From contig CAJOKT010000022.1 of the NCBI GenBank assembly GCA_905235115.1, positions 1-32,307 of the forward strand: a stretch of DNA of 32,307 bases. Reading direction: 5' to 3'. The notes beneath the pieces are model-generated. The model did no database searches. It was given only the letters and a program-made list of their open reading frames with translations, and was not told the DNA's origin. Shown one piece after another: positions 7,036 through 13,886 of the stretch. The position numbers and the translations under genes were made by a program. The stretch is from an uncultured Peptostreptococcaceae bacterium (GTDB taxonomy: Bacteria; Bacillota; Clostridia; Peptostreptococcales; Anaerovoracaceae). Numbering within the stretch: position 1 is the first letter of the stretch; every line of letters begins with the position of its first letter.

Positions 7036-8433
7036 ATGGCTAAGAAAGCAAGAACAGTATATGTATGCCAGGAGTGCGGCTATGAATCCCCCAGATGGAT
7101 GGGGCAGTGCATATGCGGCGCCTGGAACTCTTTCGTGGAGGAGAAGGTGCTGCCCGACACTTCTGACGATGCCAGACAGAGGTTCAAGACGGACGCGGGA
7201 ACCAGATCGCCTTCAGTGCTGAAGTCCGTAGGCACTCTGAACTACGAGAGACTGGATACAGGTATCGGCGAGCTCAACAGGGTGCTGGGGGGCGGCATGG
7301 TGAAAGGGTCCCTGATCCTGATCTCCGGCGAGCCGGGCATAGGCAAATCGACCCTCATAATCCAGACGGCGGAGAACGTGGCTGCAGGCGGGCACACGGT
7401 GCTTTACGTGTCCGGCGAGGAATCGGAGGAACAGATCAAGCTGAGAGCGGACAGGGTCTGCGGAAGTCTGTCCGACAAACTCTTCGTCATGGCGGAGACC
7501 AACATAGAGAACGTGGAGACTGCCTGCGGGAACCTGAAGCCGGATCTTTTGATCGTGGATTCCATACAGACCATGTATTCGGACCAGCTGGACTCCGCGC
7601 CGGGATCCATCTCCCAGGTGAGGCAGATCGGCAACGTCCTCATGAGGCTGGGCAAGTCTGCGGACATGCCGGTGTTCATCGTGGCTCACGTCACCAAGTC
7701 CGGCGACCTGGCGGGACCCAGGACTGTGGAACATCTGGTGGACTGCGTTCTGAACTTCACAGGAGAGCGCGACCAGGAGATCAGGGTGCTGAGAGCATAC
7801 AAGAACCGTTTCGGCACCACATCCGAGATCGGAGCCTTTACCATGGAGGGCAAGGGCCTCAGGGAGGTCCCTGACATCAGCGCCACCTTCCTTGAAAACA
7901 GCGACGAGAGGACTGAAGGATCCGTGACCACTTCCATTTATGAAGGCTCCAGGCCCGTGATGTTCGAGATCCAGGCCCTGGTGACACCCGCCTCCGGCGT
8001 GGGCTTTTCCAGGCGTACCGCCGTTGGGATAGACAATACCAGGCTCAGCATGATCATCGCGGTCATGGAGAAAAAACTGGGCATGCCTCTCGGAAACGAG
8101 GACATCTATCTCAACGTGGTGGGCGGCATCAGACCCGACGGCACCGGGACGGACCTGGCGGTGGCTCTGGCCATCTTTTCCAGTTTCAAAAGGATCGCTC
8201 CCACGGAGCGGACGCTGGCTCTGGGGGAGGTGGGTCTGACAGGTGACCTTAGACCGGTGAGGAACGCCGACAGGATAGTGAAGGAAGCCGCGAGACTGGG
8301 CTTCAAGAGGATAATAATGCCCGGGTCCAACGCAGAACGTGTGAAGGACAAGGTGGCGGGCTGCAGGATCTATGGTGTGAGGAACATCGCGGAGGCCATC
8401 AGAGCCTTCCAGGCCGGGACCGGCAATAATTGA
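7036..8433 (+). CDS. radA: DNA repair protein RadA (Sms)
   Basis: A RecA-like ATPase that drives branch migration and processing of recombination intermediates. The order is an N-terminal Cys cluster (Cys11, Cys14, Cys25, Cys27), Walker A GEPGIGKST (98-106), the RadA-specific KNRFG motif (256-260), and a C-terminal Lon-protease-like domain (LNVVGGIRPDGTGTDLAVALAI). It is 465 aa, normal for the family. Start ATG 7036 gives the typical MAKKARTVYVCQECG beginning; 24 upstream in-frame residues are rejected as leader. The second half of the zinc finger is C-x-C (GQCICGAW) where the family usually has C-x2-C. In many Clostridia radA is followed by disA and a PIN/TRAM gene. Here the PIN/TRAM gene is about 9 kb downstream and no disA is in the window. 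Confidence 0.96.
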   Translation: MAKKARTVYVCQECGYESPRWMGQCICGAWNSFVEEKVLPDTSDDARQRFKTDAGTRSPSVLKSVGTLNYERLDTGIGELNRVLGGGMVKGSLILISGEPGIGKSTLIIQTAENVAAGGHTVLYVSGEESEEQIKLRADRVCGSLSDKLFVMAETNIENVETACGNLKPDLLIVDSIQTMYSDQLDSAPGSISQVRQIGNVLMRLGKSADMPVFIVAHVTKSGDLAGPRTVEHLVDCVLNFTGERDQEIRVLRAYKNRFGTTSEIGAFTMEGKGLREVPDISATFLENSDERTEGSVTTSIYEGSRPVMFEIQALVTPASGVGFSRRTAVGIDNTRLSMIIAVMEKKLGMPLGNEDIYLNVVGGIRPDGTGTDLAVALAIFSSFKRIAPTERTLALGEVGLTGDLRPVRNADRIVKEAARLGFKRIIMPGSNAERVKDKVAGCRIYGVRNIAEAIRAFQAGTGNN

Positions 8434-8459
8434 TTCAGAAATACTAACGGTGGTATAAC
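8430..8459 (+). promoter_or_regulatory. Possible promoter of the SHOCT-domain gene
   Basis: TTGATT at 8430-8435, an 18-bp spacer, and TATAAC at 8454-8459. It overlaps the radA stop codon. Co-transcription with radA is equally possible because no terminator separates them. Confidence 0.45.
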
Positions 8460-8489
8460 ATATATACTTTTGAAAAGGAGGTGTTTTCC

Positions 8490-8921
8490 ATGGATCAGAG
8501 ATCAGATGTTGAAAGAATAAGGGAATACAAACAGCTTCTGGATGAGGGGATGATCACCAGGGAGGAATTCGAGGCAAAGAAAAAACAGATTCTGGAGGGA
8601 GAACCGGGACCCCGTGACCGCGGCTCCGACCCTGTAGAAAAGGTCCTGAACGGCAAACTTTCCGCCAAGGTGACCAACGTGCTGAGCTACATCACGTGGA
8701 TCGGCTTCCTGATCGCATACTTCGCGGGGGACAGAGAGAACTGCAGGTTCCATTTGAACCAGGCGCTGGTGCTGAACCTTTTCAGCCTGCTGAGCATGGT
8801 CCCGCTGGTCGGCTGGATCGCCAGGATCGGCTGTGTCATCCTGATGATCATCGGCGTAGTCAACGCATCTTCAGACATGGAGAAGCCGCTTCCGGTCATC
8901 GGAGGGATAAGGCTGCTGTAA
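8490..8921 (+). CDS. SHOCT-domain, DUF4870-like small membrane protein
   Basis: A 143-residue protein of unknown function. Residues about 7-36 form a SHOCT motif (IREYKQLLDEGMITREEFEAKK), a short helical unit often found at the ends of membrane or nuclease proteins. A charged linker (38-60) follows, then two to three hydrophobic helices (about 62-80, 92-110, 111-126) like those of the DUF4870/Tic20-like small membrane proteins. Start ATG 8490 lies behind AAAAGGAGG at 8473-8481; a GTG at 8481 is inside that ribosome site and is rejected. It is the first gene after radA and is closed by a terminator, so it is separate from protein A downstream. No function is proposed. Confidence 0.75.
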   Translation: MDQRSDVERIREYKQLLDEGMITREEFEAKKKQILEGEPGPRDRGSDPVEKVLNGKLSAKVTNVLSYITWIGFLIAYFAGDRENCRFHLNQALVLNLFSLLSMVPLVGWIARIGCVILMIIGVVNASSDMEKPLPVIGGIRLL

Positions 8922-8937
8922 GTTTATATTCGGAGAG

Positions 8938-8965
8938 AAATACCGGTTTGGCAGGTATTTTTTTT
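8938..8965 (+). terminator. Intrinsic terminator after the SHOCT gene
   Basis: A 7-bp stem (AAATACC with GGTATTT) with a 9-nt loop runs directly into a run of eight Ts in all. It ends the radA-side transcript before the accessory peptidase locus. Confidence 0.75.
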
Positions 8966-9032
8966 GCGGAGAGGGGAGGTCCCGGCTGCGTGCTCAAAAA
9001 AGCATATAATTTATAAAAATTTAGTGCTTTAC

Positions 9033-9062
9033 AAGACAATAGCACACCGTCTGTGCTATAAT
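9033..9062 (+). promoter_or_regulatory. Promoter of secreted protein A, with a spacer palindrome
   Basis: An extended -10, TG-C-TATAAT (TG 9054-9055, hexamer 9057-9062), with AAGACA at 9033-9038 and an 18-bp spacer. A palindrome AGCACA-CCGTC-TGTGCT (9041-9057) lies between the two elements, and GTGCT at 9024-9028 provides a further half-site. The site is placed where a repressor or activator could act. Confidence 0.6.
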
Positions 9063-9122
9063 ATAAACATAGAAAGTCGGCTGAGATCCGTGAGAGCAGA
9101 TCGTGTTTTTTCGTTAATGCAT

Positions 9123-9147
9123 TGTTTCGGCGTGATACGCCGAAACA
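9123..9147 (+). other. Stem-loop in the leader of protein A
   Basis: A perfect 10-bp stem (TGTTTCGGCG with CGCCGAAACA) with loop TGATA. It lies about 60 bases into the predicted leader and ends 10 bases before the ribosome site AAGGAG (9159-9164). No T-run follows, but a T6 run lies just upstream. It could modulate mRNA stability or translation. Confidence 0.6.
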
Positions 9148-9170
9148 GAGAGGCAGACAAGGAGCAAAAC

Positions 9171-11411
9171 ATGAAACTGAAGAAATTAGGTTGTCTCCTT
9201 CTGATGTTTGCACTGATCGCGGTGACCTTCGGGAGCACCCTTGACGTTGCGATGGCAGATGAGACACAGGCAGGAGCAACAGGGGATATCTGGTCTCTGA
9301 TCGGTGACCTTGAGGGAGATGCTCTTTCAGGAAGAAAAGGCGCACCGGCACAGGATGGTTATGTGGTTCCTGAACCTACAGAAGAGTTTTTTGCGAGCAT
9401 GGCAGATGAAGTGGAGCTTGCAATTAAGGAATGGGACGGTTACGCTGTAGGATCGCTGAAACGTAACGGGGACGTAATGTTCTGGGACGATATCAACGGC
9501 ATAGGATATGGTTATATACCAAGCATCCGTGCAGACCTGTACAATGCGGAGCAAAACCACAGCGGCGGACCCGCAGCACAACCTGTCGTTCCCTGGGACA
9601 ATGGCGGAGGTGAATTCGAACCCATACACGACTACAGAAGTAATGATGTCGCGCTGTTCCAGCCATTCTGGGGCCACGATCCGAATTGCACCGGTGTGGA
9701 AGCCGAGAACTACAGAGCTCAGGCGCAGGATATCGCGTATGGGATCGGCGGTACAGCTTACATAAACGCGGCAAATGATGCAACGATCACCGAACTGGCC
9801 GCAGCACTTACGGCATGCAAGGTGGTCCTTGTCAATTCACACGGAAGGACCGACAGCGCCGCCTCTGATCCCAATCATTCCATGAACTCAAACACATCAT
9901 ATATCTGCCTGGTATACAGCGGAGAAGATCTGACCGAAACAGATATGGCCGATGTCAGAGGAAAGATGGTCAATGGCAGGAGGACATGGTATAAGCACGC
10001 CTGCGAAGTCGGTACGATCAACGGCAGCTTTGTCTGGGGAGTAGATGGTACAGCCATCAGGAATCATATGGATCAGCGTGCTCCGGGCAACTTCCTCTGG
10101 ATGACCGTGTGCGAGGGCATGATGACGGACGGACTTTGCACGCCTCTGCATGGAAACGGTGTGGAAGTCGTATTCGGATACTCCCAGAGCGTGACCATCA
10201 AAGGTGACGATCTGTATGAACTGTACTTCTGGGAAAAGATGGAAGAGGGAGCGACCGTAAGAACAGCCGCTGACTATATGAAGGAAATGTATGATATCAA
10301 CGATTCTCTCGGTTATTTCGATCCCGCTTTTCCGATCTTCGTCTCAACTCCTGATCCGTATCCCGGACAGGGCGCAGTTGACGATGTCCAGGAGGTGACT
10401 TCGGAATGGACTCTTCCCCTCGCAAATGTGCAGGCACCGGAAACCTATGGATGGGTCCGCGGGGACTTTAACTGGATACCGTCCGGAACGAAGGCGGGCA
10501 CAAACAGAAACATGACCGTGACCGCAAGTTTCAAATACGAGAGCAACAGAGGCAAGGTCAGGGAAGTCATGGACGTAGAGGCGACCATGACCAGTGCAGA
10601 CGATCCGCGTTCACACGTTTATGTGGCCACTGTTCCTGGGGAGGATTCCCCGGACGGCGATACCTATATCTCTGATCCGAATTACCTGCCGGAGATCCAT
10701 AATTGGGTATTTGACGGTTTCGGAGCATCGGATAATAACGGACTGCCCGGCGATATATGCGCCATCTACCATTGCGATAGCTGCGGAGAAACCTTTGAAA
10801 TGTGGAGCCAGTATTTCTCGAGGACATCCGGATACAAAGCATTATTCGGGAACAATGCCCCATTGGTATATCAATACATATCAGACAGAGATTCTCTGGA
10901 TAATAAGGGACACCAGGCGGTCAAGGTCTACGGACACAGCGCTGAAGAGTGGACCTTCGCAGGATTTGAGTGGAAGAACGCAGGTGAAGTCAGCGCTAAC
11001 GCCACTTACGTCCATAACATGAGCGACGAGCCCGATGCGGACACAGCGCTGGGGTATCTGGAGGCCATGACCGACGCGGATAACTTTGAATTGATCAGAA
11101 ACGACGAAGGTCTTGTCCTGAAGTACAAGACCAAGGCACATGTGGATCCGGTGGCCTCAGGGAGACCTGGATCTGTCGCTTACTCGGTACCGAAATACAG
11201 GGCGTATATCACCGCTGAAGAGGCACCTGACGGACTTCCAAATTCGAAGACCAGGATCATCGTTCCGGGAATCGATCCGGACGTGAGGCCGGAACCGGTC
11301 GATCATGATGTCATCGGGGATCCGCAGGAAAAAGAAATCAACGATGACTCCCTGATCCTGGGTGAAGGCTTCATCTTCAGACCTGCCCCAATCATCGTGC
11401 GGCCTCAGTAA
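9171..11411 (+). CDS. Secreted protein A: putative clan CD (caspase/gingipain-like) cysteine peptidase
   Basis: A 746-residue exported protein without a close family that I recognise. It has a signal peptide with a signal-peptidase-I site after Ala29 (VAMA/DE), then a segment shared with protein B (about 38-125, GRKGAPA...PTEEFFA). A putative alpha/beta peptidase core follows at about 155-390. The strand KVVLV precedes SHG (His224) and the strand FLWMTV precedes Cys314-E-G. A His-Gly after one strand and a Cys after the next is the clan CD pattern. The H-to-C gap of 90 residues is longer than in known families, and the residue before Cys is Val rather than Ala/Ser. Residues about 425-655 hold beta-rich modules with HCDSC (534-538), ending in a tail shared with B. 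There is no membrane anchor or LPxTG. Start ATG 9171 has AAGGAG upstream. Confidence 0.62.
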   Translation: MKLKKLGCLLLMFALIAVTFGSTLDVAMADETQAGATGDIWSLIGDLEGDALSGRKGAPAQDGYVVPEPTEEFFASMADEVELAIKEWDGYAVGSLKRNGDVMFWDDINGIGYGYIPSIRADLYNAEQNHSGGPAAQPVVPWDNGGGEFEPIHDYRSNDVALFQPFWGHDPNCTGVEAENYRAQAQDIAYGIGGTAYINAANDATITELAAALTACKVVLVNSHGRTDSAASDPNHSMNSNTSYICLVYSGEDLTETDMADVRGKMVNGRRTWYKHACEVGTINGSFVWGVDGTAIRNHMDQRAPGNFLWMTVCEGMMTDGLCTPLHGNGVEVVFGYSQSVTIKGDDLYELYFWEKMEEGATVRTAADYMKEMYDINDSLGYFDPAFPIFVSTPDPYPGQGAVDDVQEVTSEWTLPLANVQAPETYGWVRGDFNWIPSGTKAGTNRNMTVTASFKYESNRGKVREVMDVEATMTSADDPRSHVYVATVPGEDSPDGDTYISDPNYLPEIHNWVFDGFGASDNNGLPGDICAIYHCDSCGETFEMWSQYFSRTSGYKALFGNNAPLVYQYISDRDSLDNKGHQAVKVYGHSAEEWTFAGFEWKNAGEVSANATYVHNMSDEPDADTALGYLEAMTDADNFELIRNDEGLVLKYKTKAHVDPVASGRPGSVAYSVPKYRAYITAEEAPDGLPNSKTRIIVPGIDPDVRPEPVDHDVIGDPQEKEINDDSLILGEGFIFRPAPIIVRPQ

Positions 11412-11441
11412 CTGACGGCTGCGATACAAGCAAACCGATCA

Positions 11442-11471
11442 AAAACGGCGCTGCTCAGGCAGCGCCGTTTT
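11442..11471. terminator. Bidirectional terminator between protein A and the sensor kinase
   Basis: A perfect 13-bp stem (AAAACGGCGCTGC with GCAGCGCCGTTTT) with a TCAG tetraloop. T4 on one strand and A4 on the other make it usable from both sides. It lies 31 bases past the stop of A and 17 bases before the kinase stop on the opposite strand. Confidence 0.85.
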
Positions 11472-11487
11472 AACGTCTCAGATCAAC

Positions 11488-12942
11488 TCATGGCTTCTTT
11501 GCCACGTCCAGTTCGAACCAGAAGGTGGAACCTTCGCCTTCCTGGCTGATAACGCCGAATTCGGCCTTGTGGAGGGTCAGGATCTCCTTGACTATGGACA
11601 GACCCAGGCCGGAACCCTTTGTGGGGCGGACATAGTTGGAACTGGCCTTGTAGTACCTGTCCCAGACGTGGGGGATCTCCTCCTGCTTGATGCCCGGACC
11701 GTGGTCCGAGACCTCCACGCGGAAGACCTTGCCGGTCTTGCGGATGCTGACGATGACCATTTTGTCCTCGCCGCAGTACTTGACTGCATTGGAGATGAGG
11801 TTGGTCAGCACCTGGGAGATATTGTCGCGGTCAGCATAGACCAGGGCCTCCTCAGGGGCATTGAAGATGAAGTCGTAGCCATCCCTGGTCACGTAGATGT
11901 CGTATGAGGTCAGGATCTCCGCAGTGAGGCGGACAAGATCGAAGTACTCCATGTCCAGCTTGGTCTCGTGCCTGGACATCTGGCTGACTCTGGCCATGTC
12001 GCTTATGAGGTTGGACATGCGGTCGGACTCGTCGATTATGACGTCCAGGTTGGCGTTCCTCTTCACGGGGTCATCTCCCGAAAGATCCCGGATCATCTCC
12101 GCATAGGAGCGGATCAGAGTGAGGGGAGTCTTAAGGTCATGGGAAACGTTGGCTATGAGATCCTTCTGACGGTTATCGGTCTGAGCCATCTCGTAGGCGG
12201 CCGTGTTCAGGGTCTCAGCCAGTTTGTTGACCTCGGAGTAGGACTTGCCCGGGAACTTCACGTTGAAGTCCCCGTCTCCCAGCTTCCTGGCTTCCGACGT
12301 GATGGCTTTGATCGGTCTGGAGATCCTTCTGGAGAACAGGAGGGCCAGCACGAATGCCACCACAAGGGTGAACAGGGTGATAAGAGTCAGCTGACTCTTA
12401 AGGATCTCGACGGTGGAATCCACAGGATAAAGCGGGGTGAAAATGAACAGATAAACGTTGTTGTCCTGGGTCTCATCCCCGGAACCGACGGTGGGCTCGT
12501 GCTTCTCCAGTATCCTGGCGTATCCCAGGGTGAAGTAATCCTCTGCACCCGCGCTGAACTTGACCGACACGGAATCGCTGCCGCCGGATGCCAGAGCATC
12601 CTTCAGGTTTGGAAGGAGCCTCTGGTAGGTGTAGACCGGCTTAGCCACCTCGGTGTCAGGCTGGAAGGTCAGGATCTGACCTGAGTACTCCATCATGAAG
12701 TAGTAGTCATTGGTGACGCTCATGTTGCGGATACTGTCAGCCAGGGCCTCGTCCTCGTTGTTGTAGGCCGTGGCGAAGGCGTTGGACAGGGAATTGACGT
12801 CCCGCATCTTCATCTCCTCGTAGTACTCCTTCATGAAGTAGACCTGCAGGAACCAGACCATGGCCAGGATGATCACGGCCAGGATCAGGAAGTACAGCCA
12901 GAGTCTGACTCTTATGCTTTTGAAATCAAATCTGATCTTCAT
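11488..12942 (-). CDS. Membrane sensor histidine kinase
   Basis: A 484-residue two-component sensor. Membrane helix 1 is at about 13-36 and helix 2 at about 183-204. The extracellular sensor domain between them is about 145 residues long and resembles no domain I recognise. A HAMP linker (about 203-256) leads to the HisKA H-box NVSHDLKTPL with phospho-acceptor His268, then the ATPase N-box (NLISNAVKYC), G1 (DHGPGI), F-box (WDRYYK) and G2 (GSGLGLSI). This is the EnvZ/PhoR-like class. Its start overlaps the regulator's stop by 17 bases, so the two are translationally coupled. It lies between the two secreted putative peptidases and is convergent with A. Confidence 0.93.
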   Translation of the reverse strand: MKIRFDFKSIRVRLWLYFLILAVIILAMVWFLQVYFMKEYYEEMKMRDVNSLSNAFATAYNNEDEALADSIRNMSVTNDYYFMMEYSGQILTFQPDTEVAKPVYTYQRLLPNLKDALASGGSDSVSVKFSAGAEDYFTLGYARILEKHEPTVGSGDETQDNNVYLFIFTPLYPVDSTVEILKSQLTLITLFTLVVAFVLALLFSRRISRPIKAITSEARKLGDGDFNVKFPGKSYSEVNKLAETLNTAAYEMAQTDNRQKDLIANVSHDLKTPLTLIRSYAEMIRDLSGDDPVKRNANLDVIIDESDRMSNLISDMARVSQMSRHETKLDMEYFDLVRLTAEILTSYDIYVTRDGYDFIFNAPEEALVYADRDNISQVLTNLISNAVKYCGEDKMVIVSIRKTGKVFRVEVSDHGPGIKQEEIPHVWDRYYKASSNYVRPTKGSGLGLSIVKEILTLHKAEFGVISQEGEGSTFWFELDVAKKP

Positions 12943-13609
12943 ATTCGAACTTGTATCCTACCCCTCTCAGGGTAACGATGAACTTACGGTACTCGCCCAG
13001 GTTGTTCCTCAGGTTCTTGACATGGGTATCGATGGTCCTGTCGTCGCCGAAAAAGTCGTAACCCCAGATGTCAGAGAGCAGCTTATCCCTTGAAAGCGCA
13101 ATGTTTTTGTTCTTGACCAGATAGAAGAGCAGATCATACTCCTTGGGGGTGAGTTCCACTCTCTCTCCGTCTACGGACACGGTCCTGGCGGGAACATTGA
13201 TCTCCAGCCCCTCGAATCTGAGCACGTCCTGCTCCTGGGCGGAAGAGCCCTTCTTCCTGGCGATGACCGCATTGACTCTTGCCATGAGTTCCTTTGCGGA
13301 AAAAGGCTTCACCACGTAGTCATCGATGCCCAGCTCAAAGCCGAAGAGCTTGTCGTACTCTTCGCCCCTGGCGCTGAGCATGATCACAGGAATATCCTTG
13401 ATCTTCCTGATCTCCTTGCATGCCGAGAAGCCGTCCAGCTTGGGCATCATGATATCCATTATGATCAGGTCGTAATCGTTGAGCTTCACCAGCCCCACGG
13501 CCTCCATACCATCGCCGGCCTCCTCCACGGAGTAGTTGGAGAATTCGGCATATTCCCTGATCAGTTCTCTTATCTTAGGTTCGTCATCCACTACAAGCAG
13601 CTTGTACAT
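12926..13609 (-). CDS. OmpR/PhoB-family response regulator
   Basis: A 227-residue DNA-binding regulator. The receiver domain has the acidic pair DDE (8-10), phospho-acceptor Asp52 in IIMDIMMP, a conserved Ser at LSAR and Lys in VVKPFSA. The C-terminal winged helix (about 130-223) has LTPKEYDLL, DDRTIDTHVKNLR and TLRGVGYKFEY. Start ATG 13609 has AAGGAGG upstream on the minus strand. It is the first gene of the kinase operon and is transcribed divergently from secreted protein B across a 277-bp gap. That position makes B, and perhaps A, the obvious candidates for its regulon, which is an inference. Confidence 0.95.
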   Translation of the reverse strand: MYKLLVVDDEPKIRELIREYAEFSNYSVEEAGDGMEAVGLVKLNDYDLIIMDIMMPKLDGFSACKEIRKIKDIPVIMLSARGEEYDKLFGFELGIDDYVVKPFSAKELMARVNAVIARKKGSSAQEQDVLRFEGLEINVPARTVSVDGERVELTPKEYDLLFYLVKNKNIALSRDKLLSDIWGYDFFGDDRTIDTHVKNLRNNLGEYRKFIVTLRGVGYKFEYEDQI

Positions 13610-13643
13610 GACAGATCCTCCTTATTACATAATCATCCAGAAA

Positions 13644-13672
13644 ATTATACCACAAAATATACAGTTGCACAA
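13644..13672 (-). promoter_or_regulatory. Promoter of the two-component operon
   Basis: Minus strand: TTGTGC (13672-13667), a 17-bp spacer, and TATAAT (13649-13644) with an extended -10 TG directly upstream. It leaves a short leader before AAGGAGG. Confidence 0.65.
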
Positions 13673-13730
13673 ACATGCGCCTCGGCGATCTTAAAACCAT
13701 CGAAACAGCATTCTCCGTATGCGGTTTCTG

Positions 13731-13759
13731 TTTACACACGATCTGTATTATTGTATAAT
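13731..13759 (+). promoter_or_regulatory. Promoter of secreted protein B
   Basis: TTTACA at 13731-13736, a 17-bp spacer, and a perfect TATAAT at 13754-13759. The predicted leader is about 120 bases and contains a weak AT-rich stem (ATATCA 13827-13832 with TGATAT 13841-13846) and a T7 run at 13853-13859. An imperfect inverted repeat, GAAACAGCAT with ATGCGGTTTC, lies just upstream (about 13702-13728), between the divergent promoters. Confidence 0.7.
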
Positions 13760-13886
13760 TATAAAAACACTTTATATATACAGGAAGAAACCATGACAGT
13801 GCTTGCTGGAGACTCAGACATGTTTCATATCATGTTTTGCTGATATCGCCGGTTTTTTTGTTTGATTCAGTTGAAGGAGGAACTCC

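Noticed and set aside
9171-9260. Lipobox-like KLGC near the N-terminus of proteins A and B
   Set aside because: The Cys is at residue 8, before the hydrophobic core, and the -3 residue is Lys or Phe context unsuited to a lipobox. AMA and ARA cleavage sites at residue 29 fit signal peptidase I.
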